Assembly (NCBI GenBank): GCA_964344685.1
Contig: CAYFOK010000016.1
Coordinates: forward strand, 27,674-91,673
DNA: 64,000 nt
Origin: Scalindua sp964344685
GTDB taxonomy: Bacteria; Planctomycetota; Brocadiia; Brocadiales; Scalinduaceae
Direction of reading: 5' to 3'
Part shown: piece after piece, positions 27,492 through 36,557 of the stretch
How the letters are laid out: each line of letters opens with the position of its first letter
Position numbering within the stretch: the first letter of the stretch is position 1
The notes under the pieces: model-generated
Databases searched by the model: none
What the model was told of the DNA's origin: nothing
The model's input: the letters and a program-made list of their open reading frames with translations, nothing else
Position numbers and translations under genes: made by a program

Positions 27492-29942
27492 ATGAATATG
27501 TCAAAATACAATAAAATCCCACCCGAAAAACTCCGCTGGCAATGTGACCCTGACTCCCTTAGTTTTAAAACTACTGATGAGTTAGGCTTTTCTGAATATA
27601 TCATTGGCCAGGAACGTGCGCTTAAAGCCATCAAATTAGGGTTAGCAGTAAAAAGTCCTGGATATAATATTTATGTAGCCGGCCTCACCGGTACAGGCAA
27701 ATCCAGCACCGTTAAATTCATCCTGGAACAAATTAATACAAAAGGCTCGATTCCGGACGATATATTCTATGTACACAATTTTTCTAATCCTGACTTGCCC
27801 ATGGTTCTGAAATTACCCGCAGGAAAAGGAGTCAATTTTGCGAATGATATGGATGATCTGGTTAATAGCTTGAGAAAGACCCTTCCACAGATTTTTGAAA
27901 GTAAGGAATTTAAAAAACGCAGCAAAGAGGTTATTGCAGATATAGAAAAACATGTTGATAGTCTTTACGAACGTTTAGAAGAGAAGTTCAGTAAAGAAGG
28001 CTTTGCAATGGTTAATGTTGATATGGGGACTGTGTCTGTACCTGAGTTACGTCCGGTTGTAAAAGAAAAGGAAGCCTCCTTTGATGAATTACATAGTAAA
28101 GTAGTAAAAGGAGAAATAAGCAAGGAAGAGTTAAAAAAGATAAGGGAAAAGCATGAAGCTTTAGTGGAAGAAATGGAACATGCTGCTCGGGAAAGTCGTA
28201 AAATGGAAAAAGAAATGCGAAATGCAGTATCAGATCTCAAACGCCAATTTTGCTCTCCTGTAATTAAAGACCTGATAAAAGAATTAAAAGGAAAATATCC
28301 ATACGAAGCAGTTGGCCAGTATCTGGATACTGTTGAAGATTACGTCTTACAGAATTTAGGCAGATTCAAGGGAGAAGAGGAAAAGAGACATCAGATCTTT
28401 TTGCCTGGCATGGAAAAACCAAAAGCAGATGAGTTTCTGGAATTTAAAGTTAATGTGGTAGTAGACAACTCTAATTTAGAACGTATACCCGTGATTACGG
28501 AAACCGCTCCCAACTACAAAAATCTGTTTGGTACCATTGAAAGAGTTATGGACAAATCCGGAATCTGGCACACTGACTTTACGAAGATTAAAGCCGGATC
28601 ACTGTTAAAGGCCAATGGTGGTTATCTGGTGTTAAACCTGATAGACACATTAGTCGAATACGGTGTCTGGGCAGCTTTAAAGCGTACTTTGAAAAATCGT
28701 AAACTGGACATTCAATCTTACGATCCTTTCCATTTGTTTTCATCTTCTGCAATGAAACCTGAGCCGGTAGATATAGATGTGAAGATAGTCATTATTGGGG
28801 ATGCTTATCTGTATCATTTACTTTATTTTTATGATGAAGATTTTAAAAAGATATTTAAAGTAAAGGCTGATTTCGATACCATTATGTCTAAAGATAAAGC
28901 TGCTATTAAGCATTATTCCCTTTTTGTAAAAAAGATATGCATTGATGAGGGATTGATGCCATTTTCGAATTCAGGCGTAGCAGAAGTAATCGAATATGGT
29001 GTACGTCTTGCAGGCAGGCAGAACAAGATATCTACCAGATTCAGCGACATAGCTGATTTATTAAGGGAAGCTCATTATTGGGCAAAAGAAGACAAAGCAA
29101 AAGTAATAGAAGGCAAACATGTCAATAAGGCCATAGAAGAAAAAATTTACTTCTCCCGTATGGTAGAAGACAAGATTCAGGAGATGATTGAAGAAGGTGT
29201 GTTGATGATCGATATAGAAGGGAAAAAACCAGGACAGGTTAACGGACTTTCGGTTTATGATTTAGGTGATTACAGTTTCGGACGCCCATCGAAAATAACG
29301 GCGGAAGTCAGCATGGGGCGTGCAGGCATTATTAATATAGAACGAGAGGCGGACCTCAGTGGGAAAACACATAACAAAGGAGTGCTCATCATAGGTGGTT
29401 ATTTCCGAGGTAAATATGCTCAGGACAAACCTCTCTCTATGAGCGCAAGTCTTGCATTTGAACAGTCATATTCTGGAGTTGACGGCGACAGCGCTTCCTC
29501 TACGGAGATTTATGCTATACTCTCAGAACTCTCAGGGTGTCCTTTACGGCAGGATATCGCAGTGACCGGTTCTGTAAATCAGAAGGGAGAAATTCAACCG
29601 ATAGGTGGAGTGAATCAGAAAATAGAAGGATTTTTTGAAGTATGTAAGTCAAAAGGGCTTACTACTGAACAGGGAGTTATGATTCCTCATCAAAATGTTG
29701 ACGACCTGATGCTCAAACCGGAGGTTGTAGAGTCGGTTAAGGCAGGAAAATTTCATATTTATCCTGTCAAGACAATAGACGAGGGTATAGAGATATTAAC
29801 TGATGTATCAGCGGGCCAGAAGCAAGAGGATGGAAAATATCCTGAAAACACGGTAAATTATTTGGTAGATTTACAGTTACAAAAGTTAGCTACAGGGATG
29901 AAGGAGTTTTATACTGGAGAAGAGCAAAAGACAACAATATGA
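27492..29942 (+). CDS. Lon-like ATP-dependent protease
   Basis: An 816-residue protein of the bacterial Lon-like family that lacks the classical Lon N-domain. The AAA+ part has GLTGTGKSS (Walker A) and a long coiled-coil insertion (~170-290, rich in K and E). The C-terminal S16 protease domain shows the catalytic Ser in VDGDSASST and Lys in IGGVNQKIEGF, so it should be active. It would degrade damaged or regulatory proteins in the cytoplasm. It is the only long plus-strand gene in the first part of the island and starts 153 bp past the IS. The ATG at 27492 or 27498 may be used. Confidence 0.92.
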   Translation: MNMSKYNKIPPEKLRWQCDPDSLSFKTTDELGFSEYIIGQERALKAIKLGLAVKSPGYNIYVAGLTGTGKSSTVKFILEQINTKGSIPDDIFYVHNFSNPDLPMVLKLPAGKGVNFANDMDDLVNSLRKTLPQIFESKEFKKRSKEVIADIEKHVDSLYERLEEKFSKEGFAMVNVDMGTVSVPELRPVVKEKEASFDELHSKVVKGEISKEELKKIREKHEALVEEMEHAARESRKMEKEMRNAVSDLKRQFCSPVIKDLIKELKGKYPYEAVGQYLDTVEDYVLQNLGRFKGEEEKRHQIFLPGMEKPKADEFLEFKVNVVVDNSNLERIPVITETAPNYKNLFGTIERVMDKSGIWHTDFTKIKAGSLLKANGGYLVLNLIDTLVEYGVWAALKRTLKNRKLDIQSYDPFHLFSSSAMKPEPVDIDVKIVIIGDAYLYHLLYFYDEDFKKIFKVKADFDTIMSKDKAAIKHYSLFVKKICIDEGLMPFSNSGVAEVIEYGVRLAGRQNKISTRFSDIADLLREAHYWAKEDKAKVIEGKHVNKAIEEKIYFSRMVEDKIQEMIEEGVLMIDIEGKKPGQVNGLSVYDLGDYSFGRPSKITAEVSMGRAGIINIEREADLSGKTHNKGVLIIGGYFRGKYAQDKPLSMSASLAFEQSYSGVDGDSASSTEIYAILSELSGCPLRQDIAVTGSVNQKGEIQPIGGVNQKIEGFFEVCKSKGLTTEQGVMIPHQNVDDLMLKPEVVESVKAGKFHIYPVKTIDEGIEILTDVSAGQKQEDGKYPENTVNYLVDLQLQKLATGMKEFYTGEEQKTTI

Positions 29943-29971
29943 AAATTAAATCACGGCAAACCGCATTATTG

Positions 29972-30472
29972 TTAGTTATTCAACTCATCCAATGCTCTCC
30001 TTATCATAGATTCAATCTGTTCTGTGGAAACATCACCAGATAATTCATTCGTAAATATTGTTGTTTTTTTTACCTTGCGGTGGATTGTTTGAACCCGAAT
30101 GGCAGACGACTCGTTTTCATCAGATACATGCTGATTTATCCATTGCTTCCAAATAGATATTGTTAACTCAATAATCTCTGACACTGAGACATAAGAAGCC
30201 AAGTCTACAAGAAGTGCAACACCCCATTCATATGGAATTGTTAGGACTTCAGTGCGGTGTTTATTGAATATACATCCCCGACTGTATCTTAATTCAGCAT
30301 CGTTTATTGTAAAATCTTCTGATTTTATCCATTCTCTCAAAGGTTGTTTAATAGTAGCAAAACCATTCCTTGAAGAATGACATTTTAAACGTCCAAATAA
30401 ATCAGCTGCAGTAATAGAAATTCTGAGGTTAGCTGAATCAAATATTTTTTGAGCATCATAGATACTTTTCAT
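29972..30472 (-). CDS. hypothetical protein
   Basis: A 166-residue soluble protein I do not recognise. It is a mix of helices and strands with no signal peptide or membrane segment; the C-terminus ends in a charged helix (STEQIESMIRRALDELNN). It converges on the Lon-like gene with a 29-bp gap and is the last gene of the minus-strand group starting near 36.5 kb. Confidence 0.6.
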   Translation of the reverse strand: MKSIYDAQKIFDSANLRISITAADLFGRLKCHSSRNGFATIKQPLREWIKSEDFTINDAELRYSRGCIFNKHRTEVLTIPYEWGVALLVDLASYVSVSEIIELTISIWKQWINQHVSDENESSAIRVQTIHRKVKKTTIFTNELSGDVSTEQIESMIRRALDELNN

Positions 30473-30600
30473 GAATTTTCCCTAAAAGCATTTTCTCTAT
30501 CTGTTCATTCTAGATATCAAAAAAAACAGATTTACAAAAGAAATTAGCTTTTTTTTAAGACATTAAATCTTCAACAAATATTGCTCTACTAAAATCATAT

Positions 30601-30789
30601 TCAATGAATTAGCTGTTTACCACAATCTATACAATATTTGCTCATACCTTTCCTCCTTTTAGCATGTTCTTCATCACTACAAATTTTAAATCGAATATCT
30701 ATATTAACCACTTCACCACACATGGGGCAGAAACGTACTGGAGCACTGACACGGCTGTGATTAAGATTTGGACATTTTTTCTTTGTCAT
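30601..30789 (-). CDS. small zinc-ribbon protein
   Basis: A 62-residue protein with three metal-binding pairs: CPNLNH, FCPMCGE and YCIDCGK, so it should hold one or two zinc ions. Small double zinc ribbons often bind nucleic acid or ribosomes. No further function can be read. It lies between the unknown 166-residue gene and the inositol-related genes, on the same strand. Confidence 0.65.
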   Translation of the reverse strand: MTKKKCPNLNHSRVSAPVRFCPMCGEVVNIDIRFKICSDEEHAKRRKGMSKYCIDCGKQLIH

Positions 30790-30830
30790 TTTTGTATCTC
30801 ACTTTTTTGTATGCTTAATATAATGGATCT

Positions 30831-31122
30831 TTATTTAAGATAAATCGCTTTAAAGATTTTTAAAACAAGATTACTAGGAGGTTGAATTACATATGATTTT
30901 TCAGGCTGAAATTGAAGACCAGAATATAAAGTTTGAGCTACTATCGGGGTAATTGCAATAAATAAAGTACCTGCAAAAAATCCTATCATAAGACCTGTTA
31001 AACTGCTAAACCGGCATCCTGATGCACCAAATAATCCGGCAATAATAATAACCAAAAAAGCCGTAATATCAAAAAAACAGTAATATAATCCAATAGAGTT
31101 GATCCTTTTTTTGTTTTTGCAT
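30831..31122 (-). CDS. small membrane protein with apparent frameshift near the start
   Basis: The readable frame from 31055 encodes ~74 residues with two hydrophobic stretches (VIIIAGLFGASGC; LTGLMIGFFAGTLFIAITPIVA). The same frame stays open upstream (KRINSIGLYYCFFDITAFL) but has no start codon. An ATG at 31122, one base after the phosphatase stop, is in another frame. Removing one A from the A7 run near 31107 would join them into a natural-looking protein starting MQKQKRINS. This is either a sequencing or assembly indel, slippage on the A-tract, or early decay. Two-TM protein of unknown role. Confidence 0.5.
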
Positions 31123-31123
31123 C

Positions 31124-31834
31124 TTAAAGTGGAAGTAACACTTCGGCGATTAATGCTCTGTGATCAGAAAGATCTGTTCCGGCACAATTGAATGATTTAA
31201 ATGTATATTCTTTTGGTAACAATATACCATCTATAGTTCGTTTTGTTTCAGGAAGGGTAATACAGGGGTTAAAGTCGGTTGAAATTTCATAGTCTTTTGC
31301 AACTAGATTTGAAATATAATCCTGGTTATCTATATTAAAATCACCAAGAATTATGGGTGTTAGTTTCTGTTGCTTAAAATATTTTATTGTTTCTTCAAGG
31401 TGCAGCTTACTAAATAACCTGTGAGGCGAAAAATGCACTACACATACGTCAATATTTTTTTGTGCCTTGATCCTGGCATAGAGTATACCTCTCGTATATT
31501 TATCGTTTTCATGTTGCACCAATTTTTTTCTTATAACCTTAACGATTGGGTATTTTGAAAGTATGGCAAGGCCTTCGATACAAGCAGGGTTTTTTAATCT
31601 GTTATTTACTTTATTTACATCCATAGTTTTCATAAATGTAAGATATTGATAACCCAACATGATATTTAACTGCCTAGCCTGGTTGTAGCCATTTGAATTA
31701 AATCTTAAATCATCTCTGACTTCCTGCAAGGCTATTATATCAGGATCGTATTTCTTAATTGCCTCTACTATACGTGGTTTTCTCTCCACAAAATTATTGT
31801 AATTCCAAAGATTAAGATCGAATATTTTAATCAT
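31124..31834 (-). CDS. endonuclease/exonuclease/phosphatase (EEP) family protein
   Basis: A 236-residue EEP-fold enzyme: DLNLWNYNN (metal Asn), PDIIALQEVRDD (Glu ligand), HFSPH, ILGDFNIDNQDY and DLSDHRALIAEV are the standard catalytic blocks in order. The family includes nucleases, sphingomyelinases and inositol-polyphosphate 5-phosphatases. No signal peptide, so it acts in the cytoplasm. It lies just 3' of two inositol-pathway-type fusions on the same strand. A phosphatase acting on a phosphoinositol product is therefore an attractive but unproven guess; DNA repair is the alternative. Confidence 0.82.
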   Translation of the reverse strand: MIKIFDLNLWNYNNFVERKPRIVEAIKKYDPDIIALQEVRDDLRFNSNGYNQARQLNIMLGYQYLTFMKTMDVNKVNNRLKNPACIEGLAILSKYPIVKVIRKKLVQHENDKYTRGILYARIKAQKNIDVCVVHFSPHRLFSKLHLEETIKYFKQQKLTPIILGDFNIDNQDYISNLVAKDYEISTDFNPCITLPETKRTIDGILLPKEYTFKSFNCAGTDLSDHRALIAEVLLPL

Positions 31835-31929
31835 TACAGTGATACTTTATTGTCTTTATTCAGGTTTCAATCACTCTCCATGTTTATTAAAGTTTTCAAT
31901 TATTTAATTTATTTCTAAATATACCTTTT

Positions 31930-33399
31930 TCAGACTTGCTCGGCACAGGTCTTATCATGATTGTTGTTTCCAATCCATCCAATGCCTGTCTGCAGATGTG
32001 CATTTTCTTCAACAATTTTATGGATTGGAGTGCTCGAAACCGACCAACTTTCTTTTGATGCATCAGGAAGAACATTGTCTAGATGACCAAAGTATTTTAG
32101 TAGATTAAATATGGAGAGAATATTTCCAAATAATGCCATCCAAAGAAGGGGGATTACAAGATTACCGGCAAAACAAGAAATCATGATTATAAAGAAGCTT
32201 ACATCTCTGTGCCCTACAATTTCAAATGCCGACATTTTAAGGGCTTTCCACGTTGCAATCCCGAATTTATTAATATAAAGTTCTTTTAAATAGAACCTTC
32301 CAAGCCATCCCAATATAGCAATAAAACCCAGAAAGAATATCAAAAGTTCTGATGTCTTTGTATATGCACCATAAGTTAAACCTGTCACAATGCATATTTC
32401 TGATATCCTGTCAATTACAGAATCAAAAAAAGAACCACCCTTAGAACTCAGTAATTTCAGCCTTGATATTTTTCCGTCCACTGCATCAGCCATTGCACAT
32501 GTATAAGAAAAAATCCCTCCAATACTGAAATATCCAAGTATAAATGAAGCACATGCCAATAGAGCAAAAGCCAGAGAGATCAAAGTTAAATGATGTGGTT
32601 TAAGCCTTGTCTTTGATACAAGTTTTGTTAGCGGTAAAGAAACAGGTAGATTAAAAAGGCGCTTAAAAATATTAATATCGGTCGGGTTGAACCTCTTTTT
32701 CCATGCATTCTCAAATATATCCCTTTGAGCTTTTTTCAGATCCTCATGGTTGTCCATCTCCCACCATGGATCATTGGTCATATCAAAAGCCAGGACACTA
32801 TAGCCCTGGTCAATCGCCCATTGCATAGCAGAAGGACGATCAAGTTTACCACGATCAACACAATCTCTGACCCCTCTGAGAAATGAGGGTTCACAAACAG
32901 CAACTCCTGTTACTATCCTGTTCCACTCTTTCATTTCTTTCTGCATGCCAATAATGCTAATTCTATTATCTTCTCCTACCAGAGCCCCTACTGATTCAGC
33001 TATATGTTCATTACGTACACCGACTATAAGGTCACCCTTCATCTCGATTGCCCGTTTTATAGTTTCCGGTTCGAGTATAGTGTCTCCACAGACAAAAACA
33101 AATCGTTCATGTATTACATCCTCCCCCATAACAGCAGATGTCAGAATTCCATCTTCATACTTATCAACTTTTTTATATATTATCTCAACACCTCTCCACT
33201 TATTACCAAAATAATCAATAATTTTATCTGCCTTGTATCCGACAACGATTACAGCCCTCCTTATTCCCGCTTCTTTTAAACTGTATAAAAGCCTTTCAAG
33301 AATAGGCAGACTCCATATATTTATCATTACTTTTGGCTTTTCCATTGTAAGAGGATGAAGCCTGGTACCGTCACCGGCAGCTAATATTAATGCATTCAT
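31930..33399 (-). CDS. nucleotidyltransferase / CDP-alcohol phosphotransferase fusion, copy 2
   Basis: A 489-residue two-domain protein. Residues 1-235 form an NTP-transferase with LILAAGDGTRLHPLTMEKPKVM. The C-terminal part is membrane-embedded and holds the CDP-alcohol phosphotransferase motif DAVDGKISRLKLLSSKGGSFFDSVIDR (Ala-Arg of the consensus is Ser-Arg here). It resembles IPCT/DIPPS fusions that make CDP-inositol and then phospho-di-inositol, but the LPLTMEKPK segment is also like phosphocholine or sugar-phosphate nucleotidyltransferases, so the alcohol is uncertain. It is a distant paralogue of the gene at 35056. The cold-shock gene lies 38 bp upstream. Confidence 0.8.
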   Translation of the reverse strand: MNALILAAGDGTRLHPLTMEKPKVMINIWSLPILERLLYSLKEAGIRRAVIVVGYKADKIIDYFGNKWRGVEIIYKKVDKYEDGILTSAVMGEDVIHERFVFVCGDTILEPETIKRAIEMKGDLIVGVRNEHIAESVGALVGEDNRISIIGMQKEMKEWNRIVTGVAVCEPSFLRGVRDCVDRGKLDRPSAMQWAIDQGYSVLAFDMTNDPWWEMDNHEDLKKAQRDIFENAWKKRFNPTDINIFKRLFNLPVSLPLTKLVSKTRLKPHHLTLISLAFALLACASFILGYFSIGGIFSYTCAMADAVDGKISRLKLLSSKGGSFFDSVIDRISEICIVTGLTYGAYTKTSELLIFFLGFIAILGWLGRFYLKELYINKFGIATWKALKMSAFEIVGHRDVSFFIIMISCFAGNLVIPLLWMALFGNILSIFNLLKYFGHLDNVLPDASKESWSVSSTPIHKIVEENAHLQTGIGWIGNNNHDKTCAEQV

Positions 33400-33437
33400 T
33401 TCAGTCGTTTTAACCTTTCAATAAATCTAATCACTAT

Positions 33438-33638
33438 TCATAATTTAACAACTTCTATGGCCTCATAACCTTTTTTGCCCTTTACGATTTCAAACTCTAC
33501 CTTATTCCCTGTAGAAAGAGTTTTATAACCCTTACCCTGAATTGAGGAATGATGCACAAAAACATCTTCTCCTTCATCCCGGGAAATATATCCAATTCCT
33601 CTTCTATCGTTAAACCATACAACAGTTCCTTTAATCAT
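33438..33638 (-). CDS. cold-shock domain protein
   Basis: A 66-residue CSD protein: IKGTVVWFNDRRGIGYISRDEGEDVFVHHSSIQGKGYKTL contains RNP1-like (RGIGYI) and RNP2 (VFVHHS) motifs. It binds single-stranded RNA or DNA and acts as an RNA chaperone. ATG at 33638 is the family-typical start; a purine-rich GGAAAGGG lies 12 bp upstream. It is embedded among the inositol-pathway genes, which fits a stress-induced unit. Confidence 0.92.
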   Translation of the reverse strand: MIKGTVVWFNDRRGIGYISRDEGEDVFVHHSSIQGKGYKTLSTGNKVEFEIVKGKKGYEAIEVVKL

Positions 33639-33926
33639 GATACAAGTCGCCCTTTCCAATAAATTAATTTTTTCTCTGCAGTAAAAAAATCTCGATTAGG
33701 TTTTTTGCCTGTAGTTAATTAATGCATTCATCAATATTATCTCTTAGACTTAAATACTCTAAATTTAAGTATTTCAATTTATCAACCTCTTCAAGCGTCA
33801 TCCCTGAGTCAGCAAGCTAAGTATCATTAACAAGTAAGTAAACACACTCAACAGTAAGTGGATTTAGTTTTCAAAGTTTTTATTGCAAAAATTATCTTTA
33901 TATAAAAAATTATTTACATTGTTACC

Positions 33927-35066
33927 CTAGATTAAACTATTAATTGTTTGATCACCCTGTTCTTGTTTGTTCCTCCCATTATATTTCTCACCATGAATGA
34001 AAACTTTTACCATCTCCTTAGCAACATTATCAGGATATTGAATCGGAGGATGTTTCATAGTAAAAGCTGATATGGCTATAAGTGGACCACCGATATTTCT
34101 ATCCAATGCTATCTTACAACATCTGATGGCATCAATAGAAACTCCAGCACTATTAGGTGAATCTTCAACAGACAATCTGGCTTCCAGATTCATTGGTATG
34201 TTGCCAAACATACGACCTTCCATTCTCAGAAAACAGACTTTGTTATCATTTTGCCATGGAACGTAGTCACTTGGTCCTATATGGATGTTTTCTGTTTCTA
34301 GAGGCGTGTCTAATTGTGATTGGACAGATTCAGTTTTTGAGATTTTTTTAGATCTCAATCTACTTCTGTTAAGCATATTAGAGAAATCTGTATTTCCTCC
34401 CGTATTTAACTGGTAAGTTCTATCGAGTTTTACTCCCCTATCCATAAAAAGTTTGGCCAACGTTCTGTGGGTTATTGTAGCGCCCAGCTGTGCTTTAATA
34501 TCATCACCTATAATTGGCAATCCTCTATCTTTAAATCCTTTAGACCAATTTTCATCAGATGCGATAAAGACAGGTATATTATTTATAAATGCAACACCTG
34601 CTTCTAAACAACATTCCGCATAGAATTTAGTCGCTTCTTCTGAACCAACAGGCAAATAATTAAGGAGAATCTCTGCATTGCTGGTCTTCAATTCATTAAC
34701 TACATCACAAGGTTTTTCATCAGAAGGTAAAAATGCCCTGTCTACAGGATAATCTTTCATATGGTCAGAAATTCCATCTAAAATGTTACCCATCTTGACA
34801 ATTGTACCGTTTGGCTTAATATCTCTTTTGAAAACTGTTGTGTTGTTTGGTTTTTGAAAAATTGCTTCGTTGACATCTTTGCCAGCTTTTCTTTTGTCAA
34901 CGTCAAAGGCAGCTACCACCTCTATATCTCCAGGCTTATAGCCTTGAAGGTCATAGTTCATGAGACCAATAGTATCACTATTATTTCTATAGTATTCAAT
35001 TCCCTGTATTAATGAACTGGCACAATTACCAATGCCTACTATTGCTATTTTGATTTTATTCTTCAT
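33927..35066 (-). CDS. ino1: myo-inositol-1-phosphate synthase
   Basis: A 379-residue enzyme of the prokaryotic (archaeal/actinobacterial) Ino1 group, which converts glucose-6-phosphate to L-myo-inositol-1-phosphate with NAD. Visible blocks are AIVGIGNCASSLIQG (NAD binding), LPVGSEEATKFYAE, GDDIKAQLGATITHR, LNTGGNTDFSNML, HIGPSDYVPWQNDNK and DSPNSAGVSIDAIRC. Length and catalytic Lys region (SRLRSKKISKT) are normal. Its start overlaps the end of the IPCT/DIPPS-type fusion by 11 bp, so the first two steps from glucose-6-phosphate to CDP-inositol are translationally linked. It is inside the mobile island. Confidence 0.95.
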   Translation of the reverse strand: MKNKIKIAIVGIGNCASSLIQGIEYYRNNSDTIGLMNYDLQGYKPGDIEVVAAFDVDKRKAGKDVNEAIFQKPNNTTVFKRDIKPNGTIVKMGNILDGISDHMKDYPVDRAFLPSDEKPCDVVNELKTSNAEILLNYLPVGSEEATKFYAECCLEAGVAFINNIPVFIASDENWSKGFKDRGLPIIGDDIKAQLGATITHRTLAKLFMDRGVKLDRTYQLNTGGNTDFSNMLNRSRLRSKKISKTESVQSQLDTPLETENIHIGPSDYVPWQNDNKVCFLRMEGRMFGNIPMNLEARLSVEDSPNSAGVSIDAIRCCKIALDRNIGGPLIAISAFTMKHPPIQYPDNVAKEMVKVFIHGEKYNGRNKQEQGDQTINSLI

Positions 35067-36465
35067 ATAAAAGCTCCTCTTTTCCTAGAATACTTCTTTC
35101 ATAATTAACTAATTTCGCTTCTTTATTGGTTTTGTCTTCATTAGTTACCTTGTAATAATAGTATATTCTTGTAAATATTTTCAAATTTGTCAGTAAAGCC
35201 AATGTAACAAGTATTAATAATGGTTGATTGAAAAGAGTGCCAAGGAACACAAAGAAGATCCTTACATCTCTGCTGACAGGTAGTAAGTCACGTAAACGAA
35301 TATGATATTTATGTTCAAGTGAATCGTGCCTTTCAATAGAATAACTAATCATGAATGAGCCGATTAGAGCGACGAAACCAAGTAAGAGCACAAATGAACC
35401 GTTATCAATGGAATAACAATGCCACGTCAAACCAAAAGCCAGCAAGGCATCTCCATAACGGTCCAGAATCGCATCAAACCATCCACCAAAATTACTTTCC
35501 TGATATTTAAGCCTGGCAATCTCACCATCACATCCGTCAATAATGGAAGATAATTGTGCCAGTACACCACCGGCTAACAACCATTTATATCCTCCTGCAA
35601 TGAAAAGTAGAGAAGCAAAAGCAGATAAGCAGAATGAAATGAATGAAATCTGATTTGGTGTAATAGAGGTTCTTAATAAATATCGGGATATAAATCTCGA
35701 AGCCAGTCGGTTAATATACCTTGATATAGGCCCGTCTTTCTGTTTACCACCTGTTTGATTCAGAAGAAACCGTTCTGCTTTTCCCAATTCATAAGGTGTA
35801 TCGAGATCAATCCAGAAGTCCTCTTTTATATCAAATATCTTTACCTTTTCCTCCTGAGCCAGACATTTTATCCCTCCACTTAATGACGTATCGTTATATT
35901 CTGTTATACTTTTTTCTATTCCTTTAAAAATCCCTGATGTACAAATGAATATACCGGTATCATATCCATTATAATTAATGAGATTTTTGCCGATATTAGT
36001 AATCTTTCCATCCTTGATATCAACCTTTGTTACATCATCTTTATCAACGAGTGGATTATTTAATTGTCTGTCTACAACAAGTATTACTTCATCATCGAGA
36101 AGAGTTTTTGCTTTTAATTTATTTATCAAATCCATATTGAAAAGATGATCACCCATTACCAGGATAAAATTACCTCGAATAAACTCTTTTGCCTTCAGAA
36201 CAGAAAGGCCATTACCTCTCTCCCACTCTTCATTGATTATGTGGGTAATATTAATAGAGTACTTATCTGGCAGGGTATCAAGAAATGTACGTACTTCTTT
36301 CCCATTATAGCCGGTAACAATATAAAAATCCTTTATGCTTCCCTTTATAAGAGTAACAATAATACGTTCAATTATTCTTACGCCAAGAAGTCGGATAAGT
36401 GGTTTGCTCGCACCTATATTTCTTATACGGATTCCCATTCCTGCGGCAATAATAAGGCATTTCAT
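35056..36465 (-). CDS. inositol-1-phosphate cytidylyltransferase / CDP-inositol phosphotransferase-like fusion
   Basis: A 469-residue bifunctional protein. The N-terminal nucleotidyltransferase (~1-230) begins LIIAAGMGIRIRNIGASKPL and has VMGDHLF. The C-terminal CDP-alcohol phosphotransferase (~245-460) has DGCDGEIARLKYQESNFGGWFDAILDR and several membrane helices. This is the layout of IPCT/DIPPS, which makes CDP-inositol and condenses it with inositol-1-phosphate to phospho-di-myo-inositol phosphate, a precursor of a compatible solute. The overlapping myo-inositol-1-phosphate synthase gene supports that assignment. An inositol phospholipid synthase is the main alternative. It would sit in the cytoplasmic membrane. 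Confidence 0.85.
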   Translation of the reverse strand: MKCLIIAAGMGIRIRNIGASKPLIRLLGVRIIERIIVTLIKGSIKDFYIVTGYNGKEVRTFLDTLPDKYSINITHIINEEWERGNGLSVLKAKEFIRGNFILVMGDHLFNMDLINKLKAKTLLDDEVILVVDRQLNNPLVDKDDVTKVDIKDGKITNIGKNLINYNGYDTGIFICTSGIFKGIEKSITEYNDTSLSGGIKCLAQEEKVKIFDIKEDFWIDLDTPYELGKAERFLLNQTGGKQKDGPISRYINRLASRFISRYLLRTSITPNQISFISFCLSAFASLLFIAGGYKWLLAGGVLAQLSSIIDGCDGEIARLKYQESNFGGWFDAILDRYGDALLAFGLTWHCYSIDNGSFVLLLGFVALIGSFMISYSIERHDSLEHKYHIRLRDLLPVSRDVRIFFVFLGTLFNQPLLILVTLALLTNLKIFTRIYYYYKVTNEDKTNKEAKLVNYERSILGKEELLYEE

Positions 36466-36507
36466 TAATATTATTTCCTGAATATTTAGGAGTTAATTAT
36501 TTATTGT

Positions 36508-36540
36508 AGTAAAAATGGGGAGGTGTTATTCCTCCCCGTA
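36508..36540 (-). terminator. rho-independent terminator
   Basis: GGGGAGG-N7-CCTCCCC stem followed on the minus strand by ATTTTTAC, 20 bp after the stop of the AT-hook microprotein and before the inositol operon. Confidence 0.85.
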
Positions 36541-36557
36541 TTTCAAAAAGAGCTCGA

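Noticed and set aside
33680..33712. TCGATTAGGTTTTTTGCCTG resembling the 3' end of the AT-hook microprotein gene (36550-36575)
   Set aside because: The similarity covers only about 20 bp without start or ribosome site; possibly a tiny relic but not supportable as a feature.
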